Shown: positions 19,752 to 31,156 of the stretch, in pieces
How the letters are laid out: every line of letters starts with the position of its first letter
Numbering within the stretch: the first letter of the stretch is position 1
DNA from: Hydnum rufescens UP504
Taxonomy: Eukaryota > Basidiomycota > Agaricomycetes > Cantharellales > Hydnaceae
NCBI GenBank assembly: GCA_014904985.1
Contig: MU128972.1
Location: 190,223-254,222 of the forward strand
DNA: 64,000 bases
Direction of reading: 5' to 3'
Translations under genes and position numbers: made by a program
Notes under the pieces: model-generated
Databases searched by the model: none
What the model saw: only the letters and a program-made list of their open reading frames with translations
What the model was told of the DNA's origin: nothing

Positions 19752-22700
19752 CTAAATGCCAGAGCACTTGCCGGTGCATGGAAGTATAGGAACAGACTCC
19801 AGGGCACTTATAACATTCCACTCGAGCTCTTTCTCATTTGAAGATTCTGGGTATTGGTGGTATATGTGCTTTGAGTATCCCCAGTTATTTTCAATAAAAT
19901 TGCACTCGCAGTGGAAGCGGGGGTAGAAAATAACTCCATACCCATATTTGTCCCCAAGCTCCTCAAGCCGTGACTTCTGGTTTGTGAAATCTGGCTGATC
20001 AAAGAGGGCCTTCCGGCAGCAGCATGGTTGTGAGCCCAGCAGGAGGACACAGTCTCGGCATTTGAATTTAGGACACTGTGCATTGAGACTTTGGGTGTTG
20101 ATACCGTGCTCTTCCAGAATCGTTGCCATGCCTTTAAATTGGCCACAATATTGGTGGCCCAGTGGGAAATAGAATGGCTGTGGGGAACCATCCGGCAACT
20201 TGCCATCATGCATCTGTTGCTTTTCCTTCACCACATTCCCACTGGCATCAGTGATTGCTTTCCCTGCTGCATCGCGTACTGTAATGTTAACAAGAAAGTT
20301 GCGAGGTGCCTTCGGCATTGCTTTTGGCATCTTTGATGCAGAGAGGGCGTCATCTGGACGTTTCAGGTGAGTTGTTGCGTTATCAAAGGCGAAGATGTGG
20401 CTTTCATGTGGGTAATACTTGTCAAGGATATCCATGGCGTGAGCTGCCTGGGCAACAATGTCATCATTGGTGAAGTAGCCGTTGTTGGAGGGATAAAATC
20501 CCACTACGTACATACCTCATCCGGGCCCAACTACCTCCTCAAACGAATCCATATTTCTGTATTTCTCGCGTATCCACACTCGTTATTCCTCTGGCCATCA
20601 AATAGTATGGATTCACATCCCAGGATCCGTGGTCCTTTATACTTTTCCTCCACCCTATATACGAGACAATTATTTGTCCGTCCTTGGTACTTCAACAGGC
20701 CATCTAAATTGTACTTATTTCCAAGCCAGTTCAACCAGGCTAAAGCAATTCAACTTGCTTACTTTCGTCCACCTATTGTATCACTATTGGCGTATCCAAA
20801 TGCCTCAAGGGCGATATTTGACCTTGGATTACATAACACAAGTCCCACTTTGACTCATGGACTTGTCACATGTTGAATAGGGCTATTCCAATGCTCTCAA
20901 GGAGTATTTCGCGAATATCTCCCTCATTTTTGATCGGATCGACTCGGCAAGACAGCTCCCAGAAAGCTACGATCAATACCTGTCTAACAGTACCACACAC
21001 ACGTTTATCGGATGCGAACTGCATCTTCCAGGTCAATTTTACCTCATGCTCCACACAATCCTTCAGTATTTTGCGAATAACTCCATCAGTTTTGATCTGA
21101 TTCGTTGGGAACAACCACCTCTGGAAAGATGCTGAAAATCCGCATCGAACAGTACCAAGGGAAAAACGAGCGGATTAGAACTCGGCCTCCTGTAATTTAG
21201 TCTCCTCATGGCTCATTTCACTTTTACCTCCGCTTTTCTGATTACTAAAGGCAATTATGGTTCCGGCACCCTATGCCCGATGGAGGGTACATCTAGGGCG
21301 ACCAGTTCCACCATTCCTCAAGGGATTTGGTCCAGTAGAAGAGGAGGAATACCTTGGTTAAGCCATATTCTCCCATTCTCACTTGTTAATTGAATATCTC
21401 CTTCAGTTTTGAAGCTTTTGACTTGATTTCTTTTTCCTCATTTTCGCCTTAATCCCACCTTTCCGCCGGTTACCATAGCATTTTTCTGTGATGTATATTA
21501 AGTGCAGGAGATGCAAATTTCTATCGTCTTTCCCCCATCCCCAGCTGAAAAGCTAGTTGAACTGCTGCTGGTGTCAGGGTAAATTCCAAAACTCCACCCC
21601 CACTAATCACACTTTTGATAGGCTCTCAAGAGGAGGACCTAGAGTGTGATTCCCTGATTTATCAACCCTTCATTTATTGTCTGGATAGGCTCTGTCTATA
21701 CAGGACAATTTCACCCATCCAAAGACCTCCCTCCCCTCGGACCTTAACGTTTGGATTGGCCCCGTGATCCCCTCTCTTCGTCCTCGTATCCATTTCATGG
21801 ACTGTAGCTGGTTTCATCTGCTGTTTCCCACTTACACCGTCACGGTTTTTACCAGCTTTAAAGAGGACCCAACCGGCATCCAAACCATCAGGTGAGCACA
21901 ACCAACCATAGTCTGCTGATGCAAAGCTGGAGACCATTAGTGATGCCCCTTCACCCTTTTGCATAGGTCTCAGATTCTCGCTATCATGGACCCAGCGAAG
22001 TTTGTGCCGATCATGTGCGTAAAATGTTGATTCATCGTGAGTCCATATTACCGTCCTTCGATCTGCCGCCCTGTCCATTATCTCGTTACCATCCATATCC
22101 CATTCTCTCAGTGAAGGCAATAGTCGCTCCCAGAATGGCAGAAATCTATTCTGGCAGTATGCAACGACATCAGTGCATTCATGGCCGTCGGCATATTGAC
22201 CTTGCAGTTGTTTTTGCCAGCGATATTGCATAACTTTCATCCATCGCTGTGCCGTCACAACATGGATTGTTTTCCTCAGGCCAAAGCGGGATTTCACCTC
22301 TTCAGTGTCCAGATAATGTACAATGTTGATGGCAGCAATGAATTTTCCCTTTGATTGCAAGTGCAAATGAATTTCGGAGGCAAGATCCTCATCGGCGAGT
22401 GCAGATATGTTCCATTGACCATAAATATTGACTGGGAGAGCATTTCGATCCAGGATGAATGCGCGAGTCCATTTCCGCATGCATCGTGCCAACCATGGGC
22501 CCTTTCCTGCCACCTTTGCAGCAATCAGTGAGGTCTGTGTCCACACTGCTGTGGTGTTGGTGTTGACATTGCCCTTCAAACCCACTATGTACAGATTGAG
22601 CAAAATGCTCATCATTTCAAGTCATCCTCAGTACACAACGCCAAGCCCAGGGTCCTTGTATCTGGCACCCATATTATGCGGTGGTTTTAAGATTGCTTGG

Positions 22701-23502
22701 AGATCCTTGAGTGCCACACTTGAATCACTTAGTGAAGGTGCGGGAAGGAAGAGTTTGCCTGTCATGTGCAATGGGCTTGTATTGACATCACCAAAGTCAT
22801 CGCGGTTCTCCTCCTGTTGTGTGAGGGAATCTTCACCTGGTATGTCATCAGGGGGAGGTGGTGGAGTTTCGCTGGTGGTGGATGGAAATTTGGGGGAGGA
22901 GGGACAGGTAATGATCGTGGAGACATTGTGGCACTTGTATGGGTGGTATCCACACCACCACCAGGCAATGACCCCAAATCTGTCAGTATTGCTTCTTCCT
23001 CTTCGTTCTCACCGCCAATGGTGATCTGAATTATGGGGCAGTGTGCAATGGGTGACAGGTGATGAGAAGAAATGGTTGATTCAGCAGCTGGTACCATGGG
23101 ACTTGGCACATGACGCATGTCCTTAACAGATGGATGAGTAGTAAGGTCTGGCTTAAACCACCTGGTGAGTTGGTTGCCATTTTTTTCAGACTCTGCAAGT
23201 GCATTCCTTATCTTGGCCCTGTGGCACCGTTTGGTAGAGTCTGCCTTCCTTCCCAATTTTTTGTAGAGGACTGATACCCCTTCTATGGCACCTCAGACAT
23301 GCATCCTTGTGTCACTTTCGAGTCTGCGCATTCCGGCAGCAAGTATTTCTGCATAACCATCCATGTTGTTTAAAAAAGGAATATCATCTTCAGAAAGGTG
23401 GGTTTCAACTGAAAGAATAGAGTCACAGTCTGAGGTTGCCTCCACATGGTCTGTCTGGGGGTTGTCTGAGTCTGAACTTGAGTGGATATTTATTGGTTCC
23501 AA
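19752..23502 (-). pseudogene. DDE transposase, interrupted by a solo LTR
   Basis: Cut-and-paste transposase. The N-terminus (23502-22762) is polar and low-complexity, starting MEPINIHSSSDSDN, with a TGA at about 23292 and KLGRKADSTKRCHRAKIRN after it. A frame change leads to LKPPHNMGARYKDPGLG and then the DNA-binding-side region (KSRFGLRKTIHVVTAQRWMK). The catalytic domain has WTHDESTFYAHDRHKLRW (first Asp, about 22025), then the LTR insertion, then HIFAFDNATTHLKRPDD (second Asp, about 20385) and CNFIENNWGYSK (Glu, about 19890). The NxIExxWG form of the third motif is that of the IS630/Tc1/mariner clan. A Cys-rich zinc-ribbon-like loop (KCRDC...QPCCC) precedes the Glu. All three acidic residues survive, but the gene is dead through the LTR, a stop and a frameshift. 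Confidence 0.8.
20483..21836 (+). mobile_element. solo LTR, copy C, inside the DDE transposase
   Basis: This 1,354-bp member of the TGTTGGAGGG...CTTACA family is flanked by the 4-bp duplication CCGT (20479-20482, 21837-21840). It is more diverged than copies A and B. Transposase coding runs into it on both sides. Confidence 0.9.
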
Positions 23503-23999
23503 TGCACGTGCCTACTCCATTAGGGAATTATTGTCTGGGGACTAGATTTGGTGCTTGATTACACACCCTTTTTTGTGCATGATGCTGCAAATTTGCCTGC
23601 CATGTAAGCACAAGTTGGCGCTTGCATGGCATGATCAAGACTGGAGTTGACCAATGGCTAGGCCTGAAAAGGCAATTCCGGAGATCGCCAAGGACCGGCA
23701 AGATCCAATTTCCTTTTTTGGAAATGCTCAAATTTTTCATCTTGAAAATTAAGTTGCTCAGAATCTGATTATAAGACTTTCTGTATTCACACTTTTTCCA
23801 AGTGTATCTCCTCTCTCCCAAGACCTTTTCTTAAAATTCTTTTACCACAGATTACTAGATAAGACCTATGCCCACCATTTGGTGGTCTTACATAGTCCAT
23901 AAAGTAATGTGCCAGTGACTAGTAGCAGTTGTGGTGAACATGCCCAGTAAGTGCCAGAGACTGGATGAGTATGGATGCAGCCTACCTTAGATTCTGGGA

Positions 24000-24850
24000 C
24001 ACCGTAAAGGGGCCATTTCATCCCCAAAGGGATCCTACATGTATGAATATGAAGGTGGCTCCTAGACCTCTTCATTGCACTCATCCTCTGCCTCATCACC
24101 CTACCGGCACATCCACTAAGAACCACAATCTCAGTCTTCATATCTTTCCTATGTATCCGGAATCACCAGAATACACACCTTTATCGTGACATTGAGCTCT
24201 CCTCCCGATGTTATTGTCTTCCATGAAGGCCATCTTCAGATTCTTGACTCGGGTGTGGTTGGCTAATTAAAATACCCAGGCTTGCACCGATACAATGAAA
24301 GATTGCATGTTAACGTACCACATCTGTCACATTTCTATCCAAAACAGAGAATGGCGGTAGCAGTAGATTTGGGTTGATAGCTATAATGGGCGTGTTCTCA
24401 GCCACATCAGCCACCCCTTGCATGTCATCGATTGCAGCTGGCTTACAGGATGTCTGCTCAATATCTGCTCGCAGCTTGATCAGTTGGGGTGTCAGATGAC
24501 AGCCAATCGTGGCGAGGTGTGATTTTCGTGTGTCAGGTGTGACGTTCAATCCTCCGAAAACATCTGCGTACTCCCTAAATGACCATTAGTAGAAGGAACA
24601 ATCGAAAGGACATGATGCAAATACCAATGGCTGCATTTCTTCCCAACAAGCTGGACAATTTGGTCGTATAGTGCTTCTGAATCTTCCTCACCAGTGCCTG
24701 TCTTGGCATCTGCGACGGCTCCCACAGTGTCTTCTTTGTCTGCTTCAGCACTGTGTTCTGAGGTGGATGCCGGCCTAGCAGTAGGGTTGAAAGCAGATGC
24801 AAAGGGGAGCTTGGATGCAATGTGTCACCTGATCAGTCATGTATCGGTCT
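24000..24850 (-). pseudogene. unrecognised gene fragment, probably multi-exon
   Basis: Two good minus-strand blocks suggest a real former gene. The upstream block (about 24830-24600) has EEDSEALYDQIVQLVGKKCS followed by HWYLHHVLS. The downstream block (about 24565-24310) has EYADVFGGLNVTPDTRKSHL, CHLTPQLIKLRADIEQTS and INPNLLLPPFSVLDRNVTD. An acceptor-like TTTAG lies between them near 24570. A further piece at about 24240-24190 (KMAFMEDNNIGRRAQCHDK) may be the next exon. I do not recognise the family. It resembles dispersed low-copy gene fragments of mushroom genomes, but that is inference. Confidence 0.4.
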
Positions 24851-25018
24851 TCGCATCTTGGAAGAGAAAAGACACATATGGCTCTTGCCCAACCCATCTG
24901 ACTAACAATGATAACCTCGAACTGAAAGACACACTTGAGCAGCTCACGCACAGGACTGGGAGCAGGGAGAACCAATACAACAGCGAACAGTGCTGGTTCA
25001 GTATCAAAGACTCGGCAC

Positions 25019-25250
25019 TGGTGAGAACATTGGCAAGTGCAGGTGAGAACATTGGCAAGAGTACAGGTGAGAATGTTGGCCAGAGCGCAGGTGAGAACAT
25101 TGGCCAGAGCGCAGGTGAGAACATTGGCCAGAGCGCAGGTGAGAACATTGGCCAGAGCGCAGGTGAGAACATTGACAAGAGTGCAGGTGAGAACATTGGT
25201 GGTTGGCGAGAGTGCTGGTGAGAACATTGGCATGAGTCAGGGTGAAACTG
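25019..25250. repeat. 24-bp minisatellite, about nine units
   Basis: The unit GCAGGTGAGAACATTGGCCA plus GAGC repeats about nine times. The central copies are identical and the outer ones degenerate. On the plus strand it encodes SAGENIGQ octapeptides within an open frame (24694-25221); on the minus strand it encodes LTCALANV. Recently expanded by sequence identity of the central units. Repeats are contiguous without spacers, so this is not a CRISPR array. Confidence 0.85.
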
Positions 25251-25664
25251 GCACAGCCTGCCAGGCTCGCATGCCATTGCTCATGTTTTCTCTGTGTCAA
25301 AAACTTTGATTCAGTGGACTCAACATCAGGTTATGCCATTAGATTTATGACTATAGATAGAGCAAATGAGAACACGACATTAAAATATAGAGGAGAGTCG
25401 AAGCAGAAGCAATTCAGAGATCTTCATTGGCGACATGATATTCCCAAACATCTTCATCATCGCCATCCACATCACTCTCGCTATTATCGCCATTGTCACC
25501 ATGACCATCACCCTCATAATGTACCAAAGACATGTGTCCTCTATCAATGTCAGTATTATTAATGGAGGATGACTGCTGCCCACTAAGACCTTGGAGGGAA
25601 AAAGTTGAACGAAAGAGAGTCGCTCATTGGTGGAGAATCTGGGACTGTTGAAAAGCATATGCGC
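25251..25664. other. no gene recognised; acidic frame on the minus strand
   Basis: A minus-strand frame at about 25520-25420 reads GDNGDNSESDVDGDDEDVWE, an acidic low-complexity stretch. It could belong to the unrecognised gene at 24000-24850, but no continuous model could be built. Confidence 0.3.
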
Positions 25665-27012
25665 TGTTGGAGGGATAAATCCCTACCACATAGAATTCAT
25701 ATCACCACCCAACTACCTCCTCAAAAGAATCCAATATGTTCAATTCCGCCTCCTCCATTTCCTGTCATTCCTTTTATTATTAAATAGCACGGATTTCCCT
25801 CTTTCAAAACCGTGGCCTACTCGCTTCTCCTCCACCTTGTATACAAGACAATTGTTTGTCCACCCCCAGGTCTTCAACAGACCACCTGATTTTGTATTTA
25901 CCTCGAGTCCAGCCAATTGTGACTTTGGCAATTCAACTTGCCCTCTTCATTGATGCTCAATCCAGTCTTCTGTGCCATTGCCTCAAGGGCGATATACGAG
26001 TCCCAATTATATAACCAAGATTACCTAATCCTTTGGATCCAACTCGCGGATTAGTCACATGTTAAATAGGGGCTATTCCCATACTCTCAAGGAGTATTTC
26101 GCGAATATCTCCCTCATTTTTGATCAGATCGACTCGGCAAGATAGTGCCCAGAAAGCTACGATCAATTCCTATCCAACGGTACCACTCACGCGTTTATTG
26201 GATACGAACTGCATCCTCCAGGTTGATTTTACCTCATGCTCCACACTATCCTTCAGTATTTCATGAATATCTTCACCAGTTTTGATCCAATTCGTTAGTA
26301 ACGACCACCCCTGGAAAGATGCTGACAATCCACATCGAATCGTACCAAGGGAAAAACAAGAGGATTAGAACTTGGCTTTCTGTGATTTAGTCTCCCCATG
26401 TCTCATTTCACTTTTACCTCCGCTTTTCTGATTACTAAAGGCAATTATGGTTCTAGCGCCCTATGTCCGATGGAGGGTATGTCAAGGGCAACCAGTTCCA
26501 CCTTTCCCCAAGGGATTCTGTTCAGTAGAAGAGGAGGAATACCTTGGTTAAGCCATATTCCCCTGTTCTGACTTGTTAATTGAATATCTCCTTCAGTTTT
26601 GAAGCTTTTGACTTGGTTTCTTTTTCATCATTTTCGCCTTAATCCCACCTTTCTGCCGGTTACCATAGCATTTTTCTGTGATGTATATTAAGTGCAGGAG
26701 ATGCGAATTTTGATTGTCTTTCCCCCTCATCCCCAGTTTTGAAGGCTTAACAAACTGCCACTGGTCCAAGGGTAAACTCCATAACTCAATCACTACTTAT
26801 CACGCATTTGATAGGTTCTCAAGAGGAGGACTTAGTGTGTGATTGATCCTTTCATTCTCTGTTTAGATAGTCTCTATCAGAGCAGTACATTCCCCTTTCC
26901 AAAGACCGTTCTTCACAAGGACCTGAACACCTGGATTGATCCCATGATCCCTTCTCTTCGTTCTCGATCTCATATCGTGGACTGTAGCTGGACACCTGAT
27001 GCTGTAGACTTA
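25665..27012 (+). mobile_element. LTR copy D, 3' end interrupted
   Basis: Fourth copy of the TGTTGGAGGG family. The 5' flank is GCGC (25661-25664). The expected end TTACA plus GCGC is missing. The match stops at about 27012 where a small palindromic sequence begins, so the last bases were lost or displaced by another insertion. Confidence 0.8.
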
Positions 27013-27115
27013 TTGCATCAGATATGGTAACTTACCACAAGTTTTTTGCAAAAATTGCGGTAAGTTACCATTACCGCATTTTTGATGCATCAGGTTAGCT
27101 GTTGCATCAGCTGGG
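27013..27115. repeat. small palindromic MITE-like sequence
   Basis: GGTAACTTACCACAAGTTTT, TTGCGGTAAGTTACCATTAC and GATGCATCAGGTTAGC form nested inverted repeats. Related words occur at 18950-19010. It sits exactly at the broken end of LTR copy D. Confidence 0.5.
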
Positions 27116-28370
27116 GTAACCCCCAGGCATTTTAATATCAGCCAATGGCTCAGTTGGGTTCTTAATGGATTTGCATCCAATCATTTCCTATTTAGGATAA
27201 TTTCCTACTGGGGTTGGGGGGCTAAAAATATTATATAAATGATTCCTAAAATTAATACACTGATTCCTATTGAAAAAAAGCCTAAATGCGGAAATTAAAT
27301 GAACTACATCCAAGAAAAATTTCCCCATCCAGCCCAATGGGGGCCCAGGACCAGGGGGTGGTGCCTGGGATGGATGGATGGACCCCTAGGGACCCTGATA
27401 CAGTGAAAAAACCAGGCCCAGGGCCACTGGTTAGTGCCTGAAACAATGAGAACAGTAAAAACAGCACCGGAACCACCAGAAATTGCTGAAAAATAAGTGC
27501 TGGGTGGATGAGTCTGAAATTTGGCACATGATTAGAGACTATTAGGACACAAATTATATCAATATTTCAGCCCAATCCATGCATTACTTATGGAGATATG
27601 GGCCAAACAAGTTTGGACATTAAAAATTGATTTCCTCCCCCTATAAAATAGCTGGGGACTTGAAAACTTACACAGAGTATGAAGTCATTATAAAGTAATT
27701 ATGTGCCAAAAATCACCCCAATCCATGCACTTAAAGAGGGGGAACTGGGCAGGGAGGACCGGAACCACTGGAAGTTGCCAGAAAATAAGTGCTGGGCAGA
27801 CATGTCTGAAATTTAGCACCTGCTAGGAAGTAACGTTTCTCCCTCCCGGAAAGACCGTCCAACGTAGGAGGGCACGTGGTGCTTAGGTAACACCGGAGGC
27901 GAATCCATCAAGTCGGCCAGAGAGAGGGGGGATGGAGCAGAGAGAGAGCAGGGGGGGGTGGGGGGGGCACAACAGAGCAATCTGATCAGGGGGAAAGAGG
28001 ATATATACTAAATGTCGTAAAATAAACTGAGTAAGACGAACGGCTGGCTGATGGATGAGAAAAATGGAGAGAGATCAGGCCTGGTGCATGAGGCCGGATG
28101 CAGATGCGGCATCGCCCGATCTGGGACTGTCTTTATCGTTATGGGCAGCCGTTTCTCGCAGCACGATCCTAATATAGATTTACTAGGAGTCCATCTATTC
28201 GCGATTTCCCACGGAGAAAAAAGACAGTCCCTAGACAGTCCTGAGACGGTCCCACCAGAATCAATTGGGCTCATAGGCGGCCTTGGTTGGTTGTTCCCTC
28301 TTCCTTTTCTGTTCCGCTCATGTCTGCTCATTTAGGCGCTTACATGCCCCCATGACATTTTACTCTGTCA
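27116..28370. other. no gene recognised; ~290-bp direct duplication and a CpG-rich block
   Basis: 27471-27535 (ACCGGAACCACCAGAAATTG...) recurs at 27758-27822 with few changes, a direct duplication with about 287 bp period. 27840-28330 is CpG-richer than its surroundings. It contains the words GGGACTGTCT, GACAGTCCC and GAGACGGTC, which also occur, partly inverted, at 37180-37225 beyond the tyrosine-recombinase gene. No coding region is recognised. Confidence 0.45.
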
Positions 28371-29050
28371 GTGGCTTTGAAAGCCCCCGAAGGTGACTTG
28401 CAGTGGAACAGAGAGGTGGCCTGGCACATTCATTTTGGTACATGAGATTTCGGCCCATCACAACTTCTCAAGCCCCATCTCTGACAATCAGTTTCTCTCT
28501 GTGGATTTGATTCATGTGCCAACAAATCCCCACATCGGCTCCTGTGCCCAATATGAGTACCGGTACGTGGAATATTACTGTCACAGGTTTGTGCCCTCCC
28601 CTCCCCTCCCCTCGGTGGCCCAACTCCAATCATACACTAATGATTTCTCACTCTGAAGATTGATGGAAAACTTGCTTTGAAAGCCGCTGAAGGTGACTTG
28701 CAGCAGAATGGAGAGGTGGCCTGGCACATTCATCTGGTACATGAGATTTTGTCTGTCACAACTTCTCAAGCCCCCTCTCTGACAATCAGTTCCTCTCTGT
28801 GGACTTGATTCATGCACCGACAAATCTCCACATCGGCTCCTGTGCTTGATATGACTATGGGTGCATGGAATATTGCCATCACAGGTGTGTGCCCCCGCCC
28901 CCCATGCCTTCAGTGGCCTGACTCTGATCGACTTGATTCACGCACTGACAAATCTCTACATCGGCTCCTGTGCTTGATATGACCATGGGTGCATGGAATA
29001 TCGCTGTCACAGGTGTGTGCGCCCCCACCCCCGCTCCCACCCCTTCAGTG
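28371..29050. repeat. tandem repeats of about 300 bp
   Basis: Units start TTTGAAAGCC.C.GAAGGTGAC at about 28376 and 28676. They share TGGCCTGGCACATTCAT, TCTGACAATCAGTT and CATCGGCTCCTGTGC. A partial third unit covers 28928-29050. Each ends in a pyrimidine-rich run (CCCTCCCCTCCC, CCCCCGCCCCCC, CCCCCACCCCCG). No coding function recognised. Confidence 0.75.
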
Positions 29051-30269
29051 GCCCGACTCTGATCGGCAACTTGGAGGCATCAATAGTACTATACCTAGTC
29101 CTTGGTTCTCAGAGCAACCAACTGTGTAATTATAGGTGGGACCCCTGAAAATGGCTGAACGACGGAGTTGATGGCTAAGCAGTCATTGCAGGTGATCCCA
29201 CCCTGTCGAAAACATATATACCGAAACTCGTCCTGTCCCGGGTGCTCGCTCAGACATCCCAGATGTGCTCTCAAAGGCTCCCTCAGCTTCTCCTGACAGT
29301 CCAGGGCATTTCCGGTCTTATAGTGATTTGGTCCATCATAACCAGCGTAATGATTTTTGTCCATCCTATGCTTCCCCATCTCAGTCCATCTAGTCTAGCC
29401 CATGAATCTGCAACAATCTTCACCACACAATACTCACCACAACCCCCGTAACCACTCTCGGCCTACCTTTTCTCATTCCTACCCAGCTCCTGGGGCACTT
29501 TCGACACATCCGTCACCATTCCATTATTCGGAATATCCTCCTCATCCTAGTAAGGTGTCCACATCTTTTGCGCATTCCGCTCAAGCACCAATCCGAGTCC
29601 TACCTCACCCCTTCCTCCTCCCTTGTCAAAACCCTGAAGCATTGTTTCGATACAACTCACAAACAGCAGTTGAGTGGAAGTTCTGCATGTTTATTGCCAT
29701 GTGCGACAAGATAAGTGGCACAAATCTGATCACAAGCCCACTTGTGACTGATTGCGGAGCAGATCCCCCGGTGTGCGCCAGAATAGCCAACCGTCCCAGG
29801 TTACCCATGCCTAGGAGAATTCCTGTCCACCATATCGTGATGCCGTGCAACTGAAACACCTCGATCACTGAGGTATGCCCTGTTGGCACTCTTTTTGTCA
29901 CACCGAGGCTGATGCTTCTGTCATACGCTCACCATAGATTATTGAACATTGTGCAGCATTAACAGCCTTTGTGTGACACTGGTAACCATTCCTCAGCAGC
30001 ATAGCACTGTACCATTGCTGATCTCGTTCCTTCTGATACCTCAGCTTCCCTTAAACGTGAAGGCTGAGAAGGCCAGCACGCATTTCCTTCAGTGTTGGAA
30101 TTATCCCAAATGGTTCACCAAGCCACTCTTGTGGCCATAGCTCCTGGATGCATTGTGAGTGGCCTGGAAAAATGAGGAGAATGCTGTGGCTAATGCCCCA
30201 ATCTCATTGACTGGCTCAAAAAGATCCTGGGACATCGTTTTTAGAGGAGACCCAAGCACTGCCATTGCC
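29051..30269. other. unassigned sequence with broken reading frames
   Basis: A plus-strand frame at 29402-29854 is Ser/His/Pro-rich. Minus-strand frames at 29095-29379 (LGCLSEHPGQDEFRYICFRQ) and 30260-30101 (MSQDLFEPVNEIGALATAFS) look more protein-like, but neither is recognised. The latter runs into the assembly gap. Confidence 0.3.
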
Positions 30270-31156
30270 NNNNNNNNNNNNNNNNNNNNNNNNNNNNNNN
30301 NNNNNNNNNNNNNNNNNNNNNNNNNNNNNNNNNNNNNNNNNNNNNNNNNNNNNNNNNNNNNNNNNNNNNNNNNNNNNNNNNNNNNNNNNNNNNNNNNNNN
30401 NNNNNNNNNNNNNNNNNNNNNNNNNNNNNNNNNNNNNNNNNNNNNNNNNNNNNNNNNNNNNNNNNNNNNNNNNNNNNNNNNNNNNNNNNNNNNNNNNNNN
30501 NNNNNNNNNNNNNNNNNNNNNNNNNNNNNNNNNNNNNNNNNNNNNNNNNNNNNNNNNNNNNNNNNNNNNNNNNNNNNNNNNNNNNNNNNNNNNNNNNNNN
30601 NNNNNNNNNNNNNNNNNNNNNNNNNNNNNNNNNNNNNNNNNNNNNNNNNNNNNNNNNNNNNNNNNNNNNNNNNNNNNNNNNNNNNNNNNNNNNNNNNNNN
30701 NNNNNNNNNNNNNNNNNNNNNNNNNNNNNNNNNNNNNNNNNNNNNNNNNNNNNNNNNNNNNNNNNNNNNNNNNNNNNNNNNNNNNNNNNNNNNNNNNNNN
30801 NNNNNNNNNNNNNNNNNNNNNNNNNNNNNNNNNNNNNNNNNNNNNNNNNNNNNNNNNNNNNNNNNNNNNNNNNNNNNNNNNNNNNNNNNNNNNNNNNNNN
30901 NNNNNNNNNNNNNNNNNNNNNNNNNNNNNNNNNNNNNNNNNNNNNNNNNNNNNNNNNNNNNNNNNNNNNNNNNNNNNNNNNNNNNNNNNNNNNNNNNNNN
31001 NNNNNNNNNNNNNNNNNNNNNNNNNNNNNNNNNNNNNNNNNNNNNNNNNNNNNNNNNNNNNNNNNNNNNNNNNNNNNNNNNNNNNNNNNNNNNNNNNNNN
31101 NNNNNNNNNNNNNNNNNNNNNNNNNNNNNNNNNNNNNNNNNNNNNNNNNNNNNNNN
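30270..31156. other. assembly gap (887 N)
   Basis: Undetermined bases. Reading frames that span the gap are artefacts. Confidence 1.

Larger units (their letters stand above)
19408..23987 (-). mobile_element. DDE transposon with TA duplication (IS630/Tc1-mariner clan), broken
   Basis: The terminal inverted repeat AGGTAGGCTGCATCCATACT continues with CATCCAG. It runs from 19408 on the left and inverted up to 23987 on the right. Both ends are flanked by TA (19406-19407 and 23988-23989), the target duplication of Tc1/mariner-type elements. The element encodes one minus-strand transposase gene and is interrupted by solo LTR C. Without that LTR it is about 3.2 kb. Confidence 0.85.

Noticed and set aside
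25019..25250. 24-bp repeats as CRISPR
   Set aside because: Units are directly contiguous without spacers and encode a peptide repeat.
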